Source: [Eubacterium] cellulosolvens LD2006 (lineage in GTDB: Bacteria > Bacillota > Clostridia > Lachnospirales > Lachnospiraceae). From it: a stretch of DNA of 64,000 bases. This document shows positions 54,722 through 63,039 of this stretch, piece after piece. The notes beneath the pieces are model-generated. The model saw only the letters and a list, made by a program, of their open reading frames with translations. It was not told where the DNA came from and made no database searches. Position 1 is the first letter of the stretch, and the number at the start of each line of letters is the position of its first letter. Where the stretch lies: positions 62,001-126,000 of the forward strand of contig NZ_JHXY01000011.1 of assembly GCF_000621585.1 (NCBI RefSeq), in the 5' to 3' direction. The position numbers were made by a program, and so were the translations under genes.

Positions 54722-54808
54722 TCAGATCGGTATGTCGTCCGATACTGCGAAAGGACATACTTTTACGCTTACTTTATCTGCTGACTGTTTGATTGATAAG
54801 TATTCCAT
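54722..54808 (-). pseudogene. 28-codon remnant of a helix-turn-helix protein
   Basis: A short reading frame starts MEYLSIKQSADKVSVKVCP with AGAGGAG six bases upstream and stops after 28 codons. MEYLSIKQSADK resembles the N-terminus of small excisionase/MerR-like DNA-binding proteins common in Lachnospiraceae (pattern MEYxTVKEAAEKWG). It then loses the pattern. It is either a degraded gene or a leader peptide for the downstream gene. Confidence 0.35.
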
Positions 54809-54946
54809 TTTCACTCCTCTATCTTACTTAAATGTGCTGTATCATGCGCATTCCTAATTGAGCAAAATGATATCCGTATCAAGCGCAAACATAAAAATAT
54901 TTTATGCCCAAAAACGAATAAAAACAATGGTAACATGAAAGGAAAA

Positions 54947-54982
54947 GGCTGTCTCACCCGATGCTTTTCGAGTATGACAGCC
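54947..54982. repeat. Hairpin beside the first GGTGACAGG repeat
   Basis: GGCTGTC and GACAGCC form a 7-bp stem around a 22-base loop. Confidence 0.5.
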
Positions 54983-54999
54983 CTTCATATTTCCTTCAT

Positions 55000-55017
55000 G
55001 GTACCTGTCACCCAGAC
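55000..55017. repeat. GGTGACAGGYAC repeat, copy 1
   Basis: GGTACCTGTCACCCAGAC preceded by CTTCAT; identical to copy 2 over 24 bases including the flank. Confidence 0.8.
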
Positions 55018-55041
55018 CACTACCAGACCCTACTGTTCCGC

Positions 55042-55083
55042 AAAAAAAGCCTCAAAGCCTGTTTTTTCACGCCTTGAGGCTTT
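55042..55083 (-). terminator. Terminator of the large surface protein gene
   Basis: AAAGCCTCAA and TTGAGGCTTT form a perfect 10-bp stem followed on the minus strand by further T. Confidence 0.75.
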
Positions 55084-55128
55084 CTTCGCCTGTTTACATA
55101 ATTTTAATTTTCTTTATGGCCTCTTCAT

Positions 55129-55146
55129 GGTACCTGTCACCCAGAC
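55129..55146. repeat. GGTGACAGGYAC repeat, copy 2
   Basis: GGTACCTGTCACCCAGAC, again preceded by CTTCAT, 129 bases from copy 1. Confidence 0.8.
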
Positions 55147-55224
55147 TCTCGGACTTCCGATGCAGCATCCGCCGCTCCGGAAGCCTTCACGGATACGGGA
55201 GCATTCTCTGTCCTGCGTTTTCTC

Positions 55225-58200
55225 TTAAATTTCAGGCTCATTGTCTTTTCTCCTTTTGAACAGACACAGCATAACCAGCGGAATCGCCACAGCAATCATC
55301 AGCTCGAATGGAACATTGTTTCTGGAAAAGCCTGTGTCGACAACCGGATTAATGGTCAGCCAGGAGGACGCATATACCGCTAACTCATCCTGCCCTTTTT
55401 TGTCGTTCGCCGACCGCAGAACCGATTTCATGTAGATCTTGTAACGTCCCGGCTGAACCTCCGCGACAGAATCCAGATCCCCGTAAGTGCCGTCTTTTGT
55501 CTTGGAATAAGTAACTTCACTGAGTTCATACCCCTCCGCTTCAAGCTGATCCAGATACTCCTTCCGCAGGGTTCCCGTCGAATATCTGGCCGTCGCCTTA
55601 TCGAGCGTCTGCCGTCTTCCGTTATAGTAGACTTCCTTGTCCGAAGTCAGAATCTGTGCCCAGAGAGCATCCAGCGTATACTCTCTTTCCGTGTGATAAT
55701 TCAGTATCGTTCCGCTCTTCCGGATCGTCGGCGTGTTGACAACAACTTCTTTTCCGTCCCTGATTACGGACCGGCGCTTGTCAAACCAGCCGATAAACGT
55801 ATACTCGTCGGAAACCGGCTGATCCGGAACGATCGTGATGCTCTCATCCTCCGCAAACCGCTTTCGATAGAACACCTTTCGCACTCCGACATCCGTGTGA
55901 TCAATTCCCTCAATGGAAATCATATCGTTTTCACTGTGTCCCGCCGGATAATCCTCTCCCGAAACATCCGACGACCATCTCGCATCCGGAAGATTGAGAT
56001 TGTAACCGAACCTTCCGTTCGCCCTGATCACGAGAAAGAGGACTTCCGCATCGTTCAGATTGCCTTCATTTGTTTCGTTCTCGGGTTTTGGCATCATGAA
56101 CCGGACAGCCGGATTACTGCGCAGAATCCGGTCCGGGGAATCCTTGTTTTTATCGTAAAAGGCATAAGGAATTGCAGCGTAGTCCTTTAGCTTCCGGACC
56201 ATAACCTCCTTGAGCACAAAGTCTTTTGCCTTTAATGTGTTGTCGTCAATGATCTTGTCCTGAAGGTTGTACGGTACTGTCACATCGCCCTTTTTCGAAT
56301 CCGGCTTACATACCTGATAATGTTCTGTAACAGAATTCAAATAGATTTCGTTCTCAATATCGTAATACCACACATAGACATGGGAATTCGAATAATCCTG
56401 TACAATCTGTTTGTGTTTCAGAACGATGACTACTCTGGCAACGGCCCACCTTCCGGGCAGCGGTGTATTGACGACGAAATTCATTGCCTGCACTTCGTTT
56501 TTCTGATCATATCCCTCATTTTTCAACGTATAACGGAAGCTATCATCCGACATTCCGTTGGATTTCATGCCGTACATATAACTGTCACCGTACTCATAGC
56601 CATCCGGAAGGATCATGTTTATCTTCTTCTTTTTTCCGATACTCACCAGCGGTCCCTGCGGCGTGTTTGTAATGGATGAGAGAAATCCGTATTGTATAAA
56701 CGCACCGTTGCGGCTATAATCCCATTTTTCCTGCTCAGTTTCGGCAAAATATCCTGTATCGGAACCGCCTATGATCGAATATTCTCCGCGATCCGGATAG
56801 TAATAGAGCACCTGAAATCTCAACGTTGTCGGAGTGACATAGACGACGACATCCAGGTCATACGTCGCGTTCACAAAGCTGATTGCTCCCACATTCCCAT
56901 CGCTGCAGCACACGCGAAATCTGTCGATATCATCGGAAGTTCTCGGAGGCACCTTCTCCGGATCTCCGTTTTCCAGATCAAAGAACTGCCGCTCTTTTCC
57001 GTTTTTCAGGAACCGGACTGCGTTTACAATGTAGGCCTCCGGATCGATTTCAACATTCACCTCTGACTTTGACGCTGCAAAATAGGTATTGGAATCATAA
57101 ATCAGATCCAGATTGTTCTTTTTTACATCTTCAAAATCCCTGTTTTTTGCGGTTTCATCAACAAAATAAACCGTATATTTCTTTTCCTTTGACAGATTAA
57201 TGAAAACCCTGACGGTCTGATACTTGTGCGTTCCTTTTATGTACGGAGGAATCTCCCGGATTGTAATTCTCAGCGTTCCGGTGCCCTTTTCCGCAGAAAA
57301 AGATGCGCCGGCTCCGTACAGGTCATCGTCATCCGTGCGGATATCAATATTTCCGTTGTAGCGGTAGGACGAAGGGATTGTCAAAGGAATTTCTGTAGAG
57401 CCGTTCACAGACGCACGAATCACGGCCGGCGTCTCACCCGCCTTTTGTTTTCTGTATATTCCGTCTGTGCCGAGCGAAATATCCGAATACAAGAACATGT
57501 TTTGGGTATCCAGTCCCTCACAGAAATAAAGTTCGCAGTTTACAACAGACGGATCATCATCCCGGATCACATCAGCCGCCCCTTCCTTCGCGAATACGAG
57601 ATAGTGCGCCGCACTTCTTACCGTATTTCCGTTGGCAGTCAGGACAACCTGCTCCCCTTTTCGGACGTTGCGCTTGAATATTTTAAGATTCCGGTCAATA
57701 TTCTGCGAATCTCGCATGACCAGAACCTGTTCCGTGTCAATCCACTTCTCTTTTTCAAGCCAGGCAATGATTTTTCCGTATGTGACGATGCCCGGATCCA
57801 GAATACGGGGATCCAACGCCAGGAACACCGTTCCGTTCTCATTTGCGGTAAACCTCGCCTCCTCCGGAAAATCTCCGTCCGCGCTCATCTTGTCCTCAAA
57901 ATATTTCGAATCGCAGGATGTCGCAAGATATTCCGTATCCATCAGGATGTCCGGCAGAGGATTGCTTCCGTTGTACACCAGATTTCTGTCACCATAATAA
58001 TGATCTCCCGCAGCCAGACCATTGGAGTTTATGATTGACCAGGCAAAAGCATTCTCCGTATCCGCAACCTGAAGATCCTTGATCATTCGTCCGCTCTGGT
58101 TCGATCTGGAGACGAATACACAGTAATTTGCATAGAAACCATCAGCCGGAAGATCCGTGATCGCACCCAGCCGGATCTTCTCTCCCGCTTTGCACTTCGC

Positions 58201-59640
58201 ACGCAGGAGGACAAAGGCTATCTTGTTGGAACCCTGACTTGTCGATACCTTCAGCAGAGACGGAGCATCTCCGTGAATTTTCGTCCATTTGGAGGTGTCC
58301 GAAAGCCACGACGGAGTACTCAGCCGGACATCCCAGGCAACAGACACATATGCATCCTCCGCCAGTGTAAACTCCGCCTGATCTGCGGGCGAGGTCTTGT
58401 CTTTTCGTCCGGTCTGAATGACCTCAGAACCGATCAGATATCCGGGACACTCATAGGCGTACAACGTATGATCGTTCCCATATACCTCGGAATTCTGCTG
58501 TGTGTGAATACCATCATACCCGATATCGTTGATCAGCCTGAAATCCTGCTGAATCGCCCAGTCAGAGGCGTTGTCAGTATAAACATTTAAATCCCGAATC
58601 AAACGGCTGTTCAGCGTCTTTTTAACTTCCCGCTGATCCGCCGGTTTTGGCGTCGGCGTCGGTGTCGCCGTCGCTCCGGTTTTTTTCTTCAGGACATAAA
58701 TCACTTCCGCGTCCTTTGCATTGATCCTGTAGTTTCCCTTCTTATCCTTCTTGAACGTGATCGAAAGATCTTTATCAAATGACACGTAATTACTTTTTCC
58801 GGAAGCGCTTTTTGCATCGAGTTCCCTGCTGTAGACTTCGGTCTTATCATGCCAGGTAAGCAGCGTTCCTTTTTCGTAAAGATTAGGATTATAATCCGTC
58901 GCCTTTCCTTCAAAATAGAGCGAGCTTCTGTCCTCGACATAGATAGCTTTTTCAATCGTATACTGTTCCCAGAACGACTGATAGGCGCTCTTTGCATATT
59001 CGTAATAATATTTATCCAGATTTCCGTTGTCATGCGTCGCAGGATCTCCGGATCCGCGGTTTACTTCATCCAGTGCCAATTCATAGACGTCTGTGCCGAC
59101 CGAAGATTTATAATCCGTCAGCACCACATAACAGGATTTGATTTTCCCCGCGGAAGTGGATGCCTTTGACTCTTCCAGCGCTCCGTCCTCGATTCCGGCA
59201 TTCGCCATGAGATCCGACAGTGACACCTTCACCGTCTCTTTCTGCGGAGATGACACCACGGTTTCGCCTTCACCTCCGGTTTCCACCTGTTCAGCACCGC
59301 TTGTGCTCTGCACCGCAGAACTCTGCCCGCCCGGAACACCTGTCTCAAAAGACTCCTCCGGCTCCGTCCGGTTCCCGTCACTCTTCCCGGCCCCATCGGC
59401 CGAAGGATTCTGCTCTTGTTTTTCTTCTTCTGTCCCCCGCTCCGAAGCCACACTTCGAAGACCGTTCTCCGCCGGATCGCCGTCCGGATTGTTCATATTA
59501 TCCTCCGATACCTCAGGATTTGTATCCACAGACTCCGCAAAGGTATTCCGACTGCCCCCACACAGACCCAATGACACTGTCATAGCGAACGCACAAATAA
59601 ATGCCGTCACACGATAGGTTCTGTTCAGAATTGTTTTCAA
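55225..59640 (-). CDS. Large secreted, membrane-anchored surface protein (1471 aa)
   Basis: The start codon is TTG with GAGGTGA about seven bases upstream. A signal peptide (RVTAFICAFAMTVSLGLCGG) is followed by about 110 residues rich in Glu, Ser, Gly and Asn (probably disordered), then a helical-looking domain and a Pro-Thr linker (ATPTPTPTPKPADQ, near 322). The large middle is beta-rich and unassigned. Near 1300-1400 a segment with GWFDKRRSVIRDGKEVVV and YTLDALWAQILTSDK looks like an InlB B-type repeat followed by an MBG/bacterial Ig-like fold. The C-terminus has TGFSRNN, a hydrophobic segment (MIAVAIPLVMLCLF) and KRRKD. There is no canonical LPXTG. It is most likely a host or substrate adhesin. 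Confidence 0.72.
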   Translation of the reverse strand: MKTILNRTYRVTAFICAFAMTVSLGLCGGSRNTFAESVDTNPEVSEDNMNNPDGDPAENGLRSVASERGTEEEKQEQNPSADGAGKSDGNRTEPEESFETGVPGGQSSAVQSTSGAEQVETGGEGETVVSSPQKETVKVSLSDLMANAGIEDGALEESKASTSAGKIKSCYVVLTDYKSSVGTDVYELALDEVNRGSGDPATHDNGNLDKYYYEYAKSAYQSFWEQYTIEKAIYVEDRSSLYFEGKATDYNPNLYEKGTLLTWHDKTEVYSRELDAKSASGKSNYVSFDKDLSITFKKDKKGNYRINAKDAEVIYVLKKKTGATATPTPTPKPADQREVKKTLNSRLIRDLNVYTDNASDWAIQQDFRLINDIGYDGIHTQQNSEVYGNDHTLYAYECPGYLIGSEVIQTGRKDKTSPADQAEFTLAEDAYVSVAWDVRLSTPSWLSDTSKWTKIHGDAPSLLKVSTSQGSNKIAFVLLRAKCKAGEKIRLGAITDLPADGFYANYCVFVSRSNQSGRMIKDLQVADTENAFAWSIINSNGLAAGDHYYGDRNLVYNGSNPLPDILMDTEYLATSCDSKYFEDKMSADGDFPEEARFTANENGTVFLALDPRILDPGIVTYGKIIAWLEKEKWIDTEQVLVMRDSQNIDRNLKIFKRNVRKGEQVVLTANGNTVRSAAHYLVFAKEGAADVIRDDDPSVVNCELYFCEGLDTQNMFLYSDISLGTDGIYRKQKAGETPAVIRASVNGSTEIPLTIPSSYRYNGNIDIRTDDDDLYGAGASFSAEKGTGTLRITIREIPPYIKGTHKYQTVRVFINLSKEKKYTVYFVDETAKNRDFEDVKKNNLDLIYDSNTYFAASKSEVNVEIDPEAYIVNAVRFLKNGKERQFFDLENGDPEKVPPRTSDDIDRFRVCCSDGNVGAISFVNATYDLDVVVYVTPTTLRFQVLYYYPDRGEYSIIGGSDTGYFAETEQEKWDYSRNGAFIQYGFLSSITNTPQGPLVSIGKKKKINMILPDGYEYGDSYMYGMKSNGMSDDSFRYTLKNEGYDQKNEVQAMNFVVNTPLPGRWAVARVVIVLKHKQIVQDYSNSHVYVWYYDIENEIYLNSVTEHYQVCKPDSKKGDVTVPYNLQDKIIDDNTLKAKDFVLKEVMVRKLKDYAAIPYAFYDKNKDSPDRILRSNPAVRFMMPKPENETNEGNLNDAEVLFLVIRANGRFGYNLNLPDARWSSDVSGEDYPAGHSENDMISIEGIDHTDVGVRKVFYRKRFAEDESITIVPDQPVSDEYTFIGWFDKRRSVIRDGKEVVVNTPTIRKSGTILNYHTEREYTLDALWAQILTSDKEVYYNGRRQTLDKATARYSTGTLRKEYLDQLEAEGYELSEVTYSKTKDGTYGDLDSVAEVQPGRYKIYMKSVLRSANDKKGQDELAVYASSWLTINPVVDTGFSRNNVPFELMIAVAIPLVMLCLFKRRKDNEPEI

Positions 59641-60050
59641 AAGAAATCACCTCATAATTGTTATTTATTGAATGTAAGTTCCTTCTTAATCCAGAGCAAA
59701 GACCGGAAATACTGTATCATTTCACCTTACGTTTTTTTCAACAGTGTATTACCAATCCCTCGACGAATACCTTCTGTTGACAAGTCCATGCAAAGATAAT
59801 TCAATATTTTTAATTTGTTACATTTTTGTCACAATCACTAGGTCACATTATATCATTGCTATACGTTATGTCAAGGCGTTATGTGACTTATTCCCTTTTT
59901 ACTCTTAAATCTTTTTTAAATAAGCCGATTAATTTTTTTTATTTTTACACAAAAGCAAAGAGAGAGCAGGACCATGTCCATGCTCTCTCTTCGTTTTCAT
60001 AGCCGACAATCACCGTGTCCGCACCCTGATCTTTATAATCCGCGGACTGT
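59641..60050. other. AT-rich intergenic region upstream of the surface protein gene
   Basis: It carries the surface protein's promoter region (candidate -10 TACAGT preceded by TGA near 59720 on the minus strand) and the terminator at 59958-59991. GTCACAT and ATGTGAC at 59853-59886 make a loose inverted repeat. Between 59992 and 60050 an open frame in the third phase (ADYKDQGADTVIVGYENEE) looks like the tail of a degraded gene. Confidence 0.45.
59958..59991 (-). terminator. Terminator after the DUF2325 gene
   Basis: AAGAGAGAGCA and TGCTCTCTCTT form an 11-bp stem with a 12-base loop, followed by TTTGCTTTTG on the minus strand. Confidence 0.7.
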
Positions 60051-60134
60051 TCATGGTACCTGTCGCCAATGTGCGGTGGTACCTTTTTCACGAAGCTGTC
60101 CGATACTATCAAGGATAACGTCCGTGTTTTTCAT
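60051..60134 (-). pseudogene. 27-codon gene start cut by a repeat
   Basis: MKNTDVILDSIGQLREKG begins on an ATG that overlaps the stop codon of the DUF2325 gene (ATGA), with GAGGAG next to it. After 27 codons it stops within the GGTACCATGA end of a repeat copy. This looks like the intact start of a coupled gene whose remainder has been lost. Confidence 0.4.
60055..60067. repeat. GGTGACAGGYAC repeat, diverged copy 3
   Basis: GGTACCTGTCGCC, one base from the core, again preceded by TTCAT. Confidence 0.6.
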
Positions 60135-61783
60135 CTCTCCTCGATTACATCTCGATAGATATTCCGGATATTTTTATCTATGTTCACGCCATGTATATAG
60201 CCAAATTCCACTTTGTGCTCTCGAATGTTGTTCATGAACTGATAGTACCTGGAATGACTGATAGTATCCGTAAAAAAATAAACTCTATCTGCATTGTTTA
60301 CGATAGATACCGAAGTGGTTCCGCCTGCTTCCGGGTTCACAAATTCCCAGTTCGGAAACTCCTTCTTAAGCTTCGATACCCAGTTGGTATGTCCTCCGAT
60401 AATGATGATGCGAAGCGTAGAAATCTCCCGTTTCATCTGCTCTACCGACTCTGATTCAACCGGTTCATCCTGTTCTGTCAGACCGTAAACATAGCTTCTG
60501 AGAGCAGCAAGTTCACGTTTGACACATTTCATCTGCGCGTTGAGTTCTTTATTCTCCTCTTCTGTTTTTCGTTTCTTCGAAAGATCGATCCGGAGACTAC
60601 TGTTATCTGACTCAAGTTTATGGATTTTTCGTCGCAGAATTTCCAGTTCTTCAAGGATCTTTTCATTTGACTCCGCTTCTTCTGATTTTTCCGATACAGG
60701 AGCTGGCTTCACAACAACTTTTTTCTGTTTCTTCTGTCCCTTAACTTGCACATCCGACGGTTTGAATAGCGGAGGAAATTCTTTATAGAAGCCACTTCCA
60801 TCTATTCCATAAGCCACTTCACGAAGCATTTCTGTCATCCATTCCTGATTACAGACAATTGCACTAACGCAATGGATGATCTGAGAATAAATAAGCAATT
60901 CTTCGGCGCTATATTCTTTATTTTGGTTTGGGTATGTTTTCCTTAGTAAGGCTAGTGTTGAAACCAGTATGTCTTCAATTCCTCTGTAGTCTTCATCACA
61001 CCATTCTATAAAATCCGGATTGTAGCCATTCCACCGCAGAACATTTTCCGTATATTTAGAAATTCTGCTATCCAGTCTGTAGAGCTTATCAATGTCAAAT
61101 CGCTCTTCAATCTCCTTACGAATATCATTCAGTTCCGCAGGATCGATCGGAAAGGAAAAACGAGGCTGTTCGCCCAGATCCTTCGCGTGGTCATTTAAGA
61201 AAGCATATAAAAAGCTGCAGTCTGATCTCATTTGTATACCGGAAAGTTTTACTATATAAAGCAAACGGGATACATTTGCCAAATAGAAACTACTTGGGGT
61301 TTCCGGTTTAGCCAGAGATAAAATCTCTTCCGAGGAAATAGAACTGAATCTTTTTAAACTCTTGTATTCCTTCTTGTAGTATGTTTTGTAGAGATGAAGG
61401 ATGAGCGCTTTCGCGTACTCACTTCCGCTGTTCACCGCGTTCACTATAAGTCTCATGATAAAACGGTTAAAAAGCGCCTCTGGCCAATCGTCTCCGGCAT
61501 CTATATCAAAATAATCTAATTTCTCATATGTACAGATATTTGTAAATTCGTGAGACAGAAAATCATTTGCAATAAGTGGAAAGTCATCACGCATCGCTTC
61601 ATTGACAAAGAAATCAATAAAAAATTTCTCGACCCCATAGGGGTCTGGAACGGAATTATCCATTGACTGCATTTTTATGAAAGCATTCATCATATCACTG
61701 CCAGAGTTATGACAACTATACAACATTTGGTTTAATGCAGCAGTTTCTGTTACAAAATTGAATGGTAGATTTTGTTTCTTCAA
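60131..61783 (-). CDS. DUF2325-domain protein with coiled coil
   Basis: The start is TTG at 61783 with AAAGGA six bases upstream; the longer GTG frame lacks a ribosome site. The 550-residue protein has a helical N-terminal region (about 1-350) without a known domain, a charged coiled coil (about 385-440, EEAESNEKILEELEILRRK) and a C-terminal DUF2325 domain (about 460-545) with LRIIIIGGHTNWVSKLKKEF and RVYFFTDTISHSRYYQFMNN. The IIGGHTNW loop and TDTISHS resemble a nucleotide-like binding fold. DUF2325 proteins are of unknown function. The gene is AT-richer than the housekeeping part and sits among repeat-flanked small genes. Confidence 0.75.
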   Translation of the reverse strand: MKKQNLPFNFVTETAALNQMLYSCHNSGSDMMNAFIKMQSMDNSVPDPYGVEKFFIDFFVNEAMRDDFPLIANDFLSHEFTNICTYEKLDYFDIDAGDDWPEALFNRFIMRLIVNAVNSGSEYAKALILHLYKTYYKKEYKSLKRFSSISSEEILSLAKPETPSSFYLANVSRLLYIVKLSGIQMRSDCSFLYAFLNDHAKDLGEQPRFSFPIDPAELNDIRKEIEERFDIDKLYRLDSRISKYTENVLRWNGYNPDFIEWCDEDYRGIEDILVSTLALLRKTYPNQNKEYSAEELLIYSQIIHCVSAIVCNQEWMTEMLREVAYGIDGSGFYKEFPPLFKPSDVQVKGQKKQKKVVVKPAPVSEKSEEAESNEKILEELEILRRKIHKLESDNSSLRIDLSKKRKTEEENKELNAQMKCVKRELAALRSYVYGLTEQDEPVESESVEQMKREISTLRIIIIGGHTNWVSKLKKEFPNWEFVNPEAGGTTSVSIVNNADRVYFFTDTISHSRYYQFMNNIREHKVEFGYIHGVNIDKNIRNIYRDVIEER

Positions 61784-61834
61784 GATGTATCCTTTCATTT
61801 TAAGAGCCACTTGTTTGTCAATTCATATGTCCTT

Positions 61835-62266
61835 TCATCCACCTAAGGGTCGTTGACAGTTTACGCTTGTAATGGTTCCGTTTGAATTGAAATCCATGCG
61901 ATAGTTCTGACAGGATAATTCAATGTGGTGATCGACAATTTTCGAAGTATCAAGTATTGCATATCCTGACTTGTCGTTGTTTCGCTGAACAAAGACAAAC
62001 TCTCCGTATTCTTCTTCGATTTGGTCTATATTTTTTCCGAGAAAAGACCAATCATTTATTTCCGGATAGTTCCTGTGGGACATAAGCCATAGAAGAAGGG
62101 TTATTGACACCAGGATATTTAAGCACATACATATAGATAATTTCTTTATAAGCTTCTTATTGCCTCTTTTCTTTAGATATACGTTAATGGCTATTATGCT
62201 AATGGTTAACAATACGAAAATGAATAACGCTATAGATAGAAAAATATAAATATATGCAGAACGCAT
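61835..62266 (-). CDS. Small two-helix membrane protein, unknown
   Basis: The ATG at 62266 follows AAGGAG; a longer frame begins inside the repeat and has no ribosome site. The 143-residue protein has two hydrophobic segments (about 3-28 and 40-62), then about 80 polar residues with EINDWSFLGKNIDQIEEEYG and ILDTSKIVDHHIELSC. It ends FNSNGTITSVNCQRPLGG, a beta-type pattern (DFNSNGTITSV) seen in small lipoprotein-like domains. No function is recognised. AT-rich. Confidence 0.6.
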   Translation of the reverse strand: MRSAYIYIFLSIALFIFVLLTISIIAINVYLKKRGNKKLIKKLSICMCLNILVSITLLLWLMSHRNYPEINDWSFLGKNIDQIEEEYGEFVFVQRNNDKSGYAILDTSKIVDHHIELSCQNYRMDFNSNGTITSVNCQRPLGG

Positions 62267-62285
62267 TTCTTCTTCTCCTTGTTCA

Positions 62286-62305
62286 TTAAGCGTGCCTGTC
62301 ACTGA
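62286..62305. repeat. GGTGACAGGYAC repeat, copy 4
   Basis: TTAAGCGTGCCTGTCACTGA; the first 16 bases match copies 5 and 6. Confidence 0.75.
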
Positions 62306-62332
62306 ATCCCCCTGCGCTTTTGTAATTGAACC

Positions 62333-62355
62333 TTAAGCGTGCCTGTCACCGGGTC
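62333..62355. repeat. GGTGACAGGYAC repeat, copy 5
   Basis: TTAAGCGTGCCTGTCACC then GGGTC, 47 bases from copy 4. Confidence 0.85.
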
Positions 62356-62403
62356 TTGCAGTTCCGGAATCCGACGAAATCACCCCGATCCCATTCAGGA
62401 TTT

Positions 62404-62901
62404 TTATAATATAATAGAGGCTTTAAGTGAATGATCTCTCCAGTAATATATCAGCAGTTTTCGATTTTTCTCCATTCTATAATCAATCATGATATTCTTT
62501 CTGTAATAGTCTGCAGTTTTAATGATTTCTTCAAATGGCATTACACCTATCTGAAATATTCTCCCCGACGCACGATGCCGCTCGTTTAATTCCACAATGT
62601 ATTTTTTGGCATCAGACATATTAGTGAAAACCATTAAATATCCGTCATCACACAAAATATGTTCAATCACATTAATATTCTGAATATCACACTCAGGCTC
62701 CATGACGATAAGATTATGTCCATCCAAAATGCCTTTAATGATATCCCAGTCAGACTCTTTTCTGTGGTTCTTATCAAGCTTTATCCTGAGAGCAGCAAGC
62801 CCTTTATCATCTATAAGATTTATCTGCGGATTCTGATTCAGGTATTCTTTAAACTGGTCATCCGTACGCAGCCGTTGAAGTTCTCCATTTGTTTCTTTCA
62901 T
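62404..62901 (-). CDS. Small cytoplasmic protein, possibly SseB-like
   Basis: ATG at 62901 follows GAGG; the longer frame begins with MHFLKRVKRG and lacks a ribosome site. The 165-residue protein has no signal or membrane segment. LIVMEPECDIQNINVIEH and YLMVFTNMSDAKKYIVEL have the pattern of SseB N-terminal domains (FTD or FTN followed by an amphipathic helix). The C-terminal 30 residues are basic. The gene lies between repeat copies 5 and 6 and has no partner. Confidence 0.55.
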   Translation of the reverse strand: MKETNGELQRLRTDDQFKEYLNQNPQINLIDDKGLAALRIKLDKNHRKESDWDIIKGILDGHNLIVMEPECDIQNINVIEHILCDDGYLMVFTNMSDAKKYIVELNERHRASGRIFQIGVMPFEEIIKTADYYRKNIMIDYRMEKNRKLLIYYWRDHSLKASIIL

Positions 62902-63004
62902 GTACGTTCCTCGTTTGACACGTTTCAAAAAATGCACTTATGCAGTGTTTGAATAATTTAGTTCTCTTGATAGTTAATTTTTTTATAATAAAGTTTCGTA
63001 TTCC

Positions 63005-63028
63005 TTAAGCGTGCCTGTCACCGGGTCC
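63005..63028. repeat. GGTGACAGGYAC repeat, copy 6
   Basis: TTAAGCGTGCCTGTCACC then GGGTCC, nearly identical to copy 5, placed a few bases after the channel gene's stop codon. Confidence 0.85.
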
Positions 63029-63039
63029 TCTCAATTTTT

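Larger units (their letters stand above)
54809..55224. other. Intergenic region with two repeat copies and two hairpins
   Basis: Apart from the elements listed at 54947, 55000, 55042 and 55129 it has no gene. The left 100 bases are AT-rich and probably hold a promoter for the gene at 54121. Confidence 0.5.
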
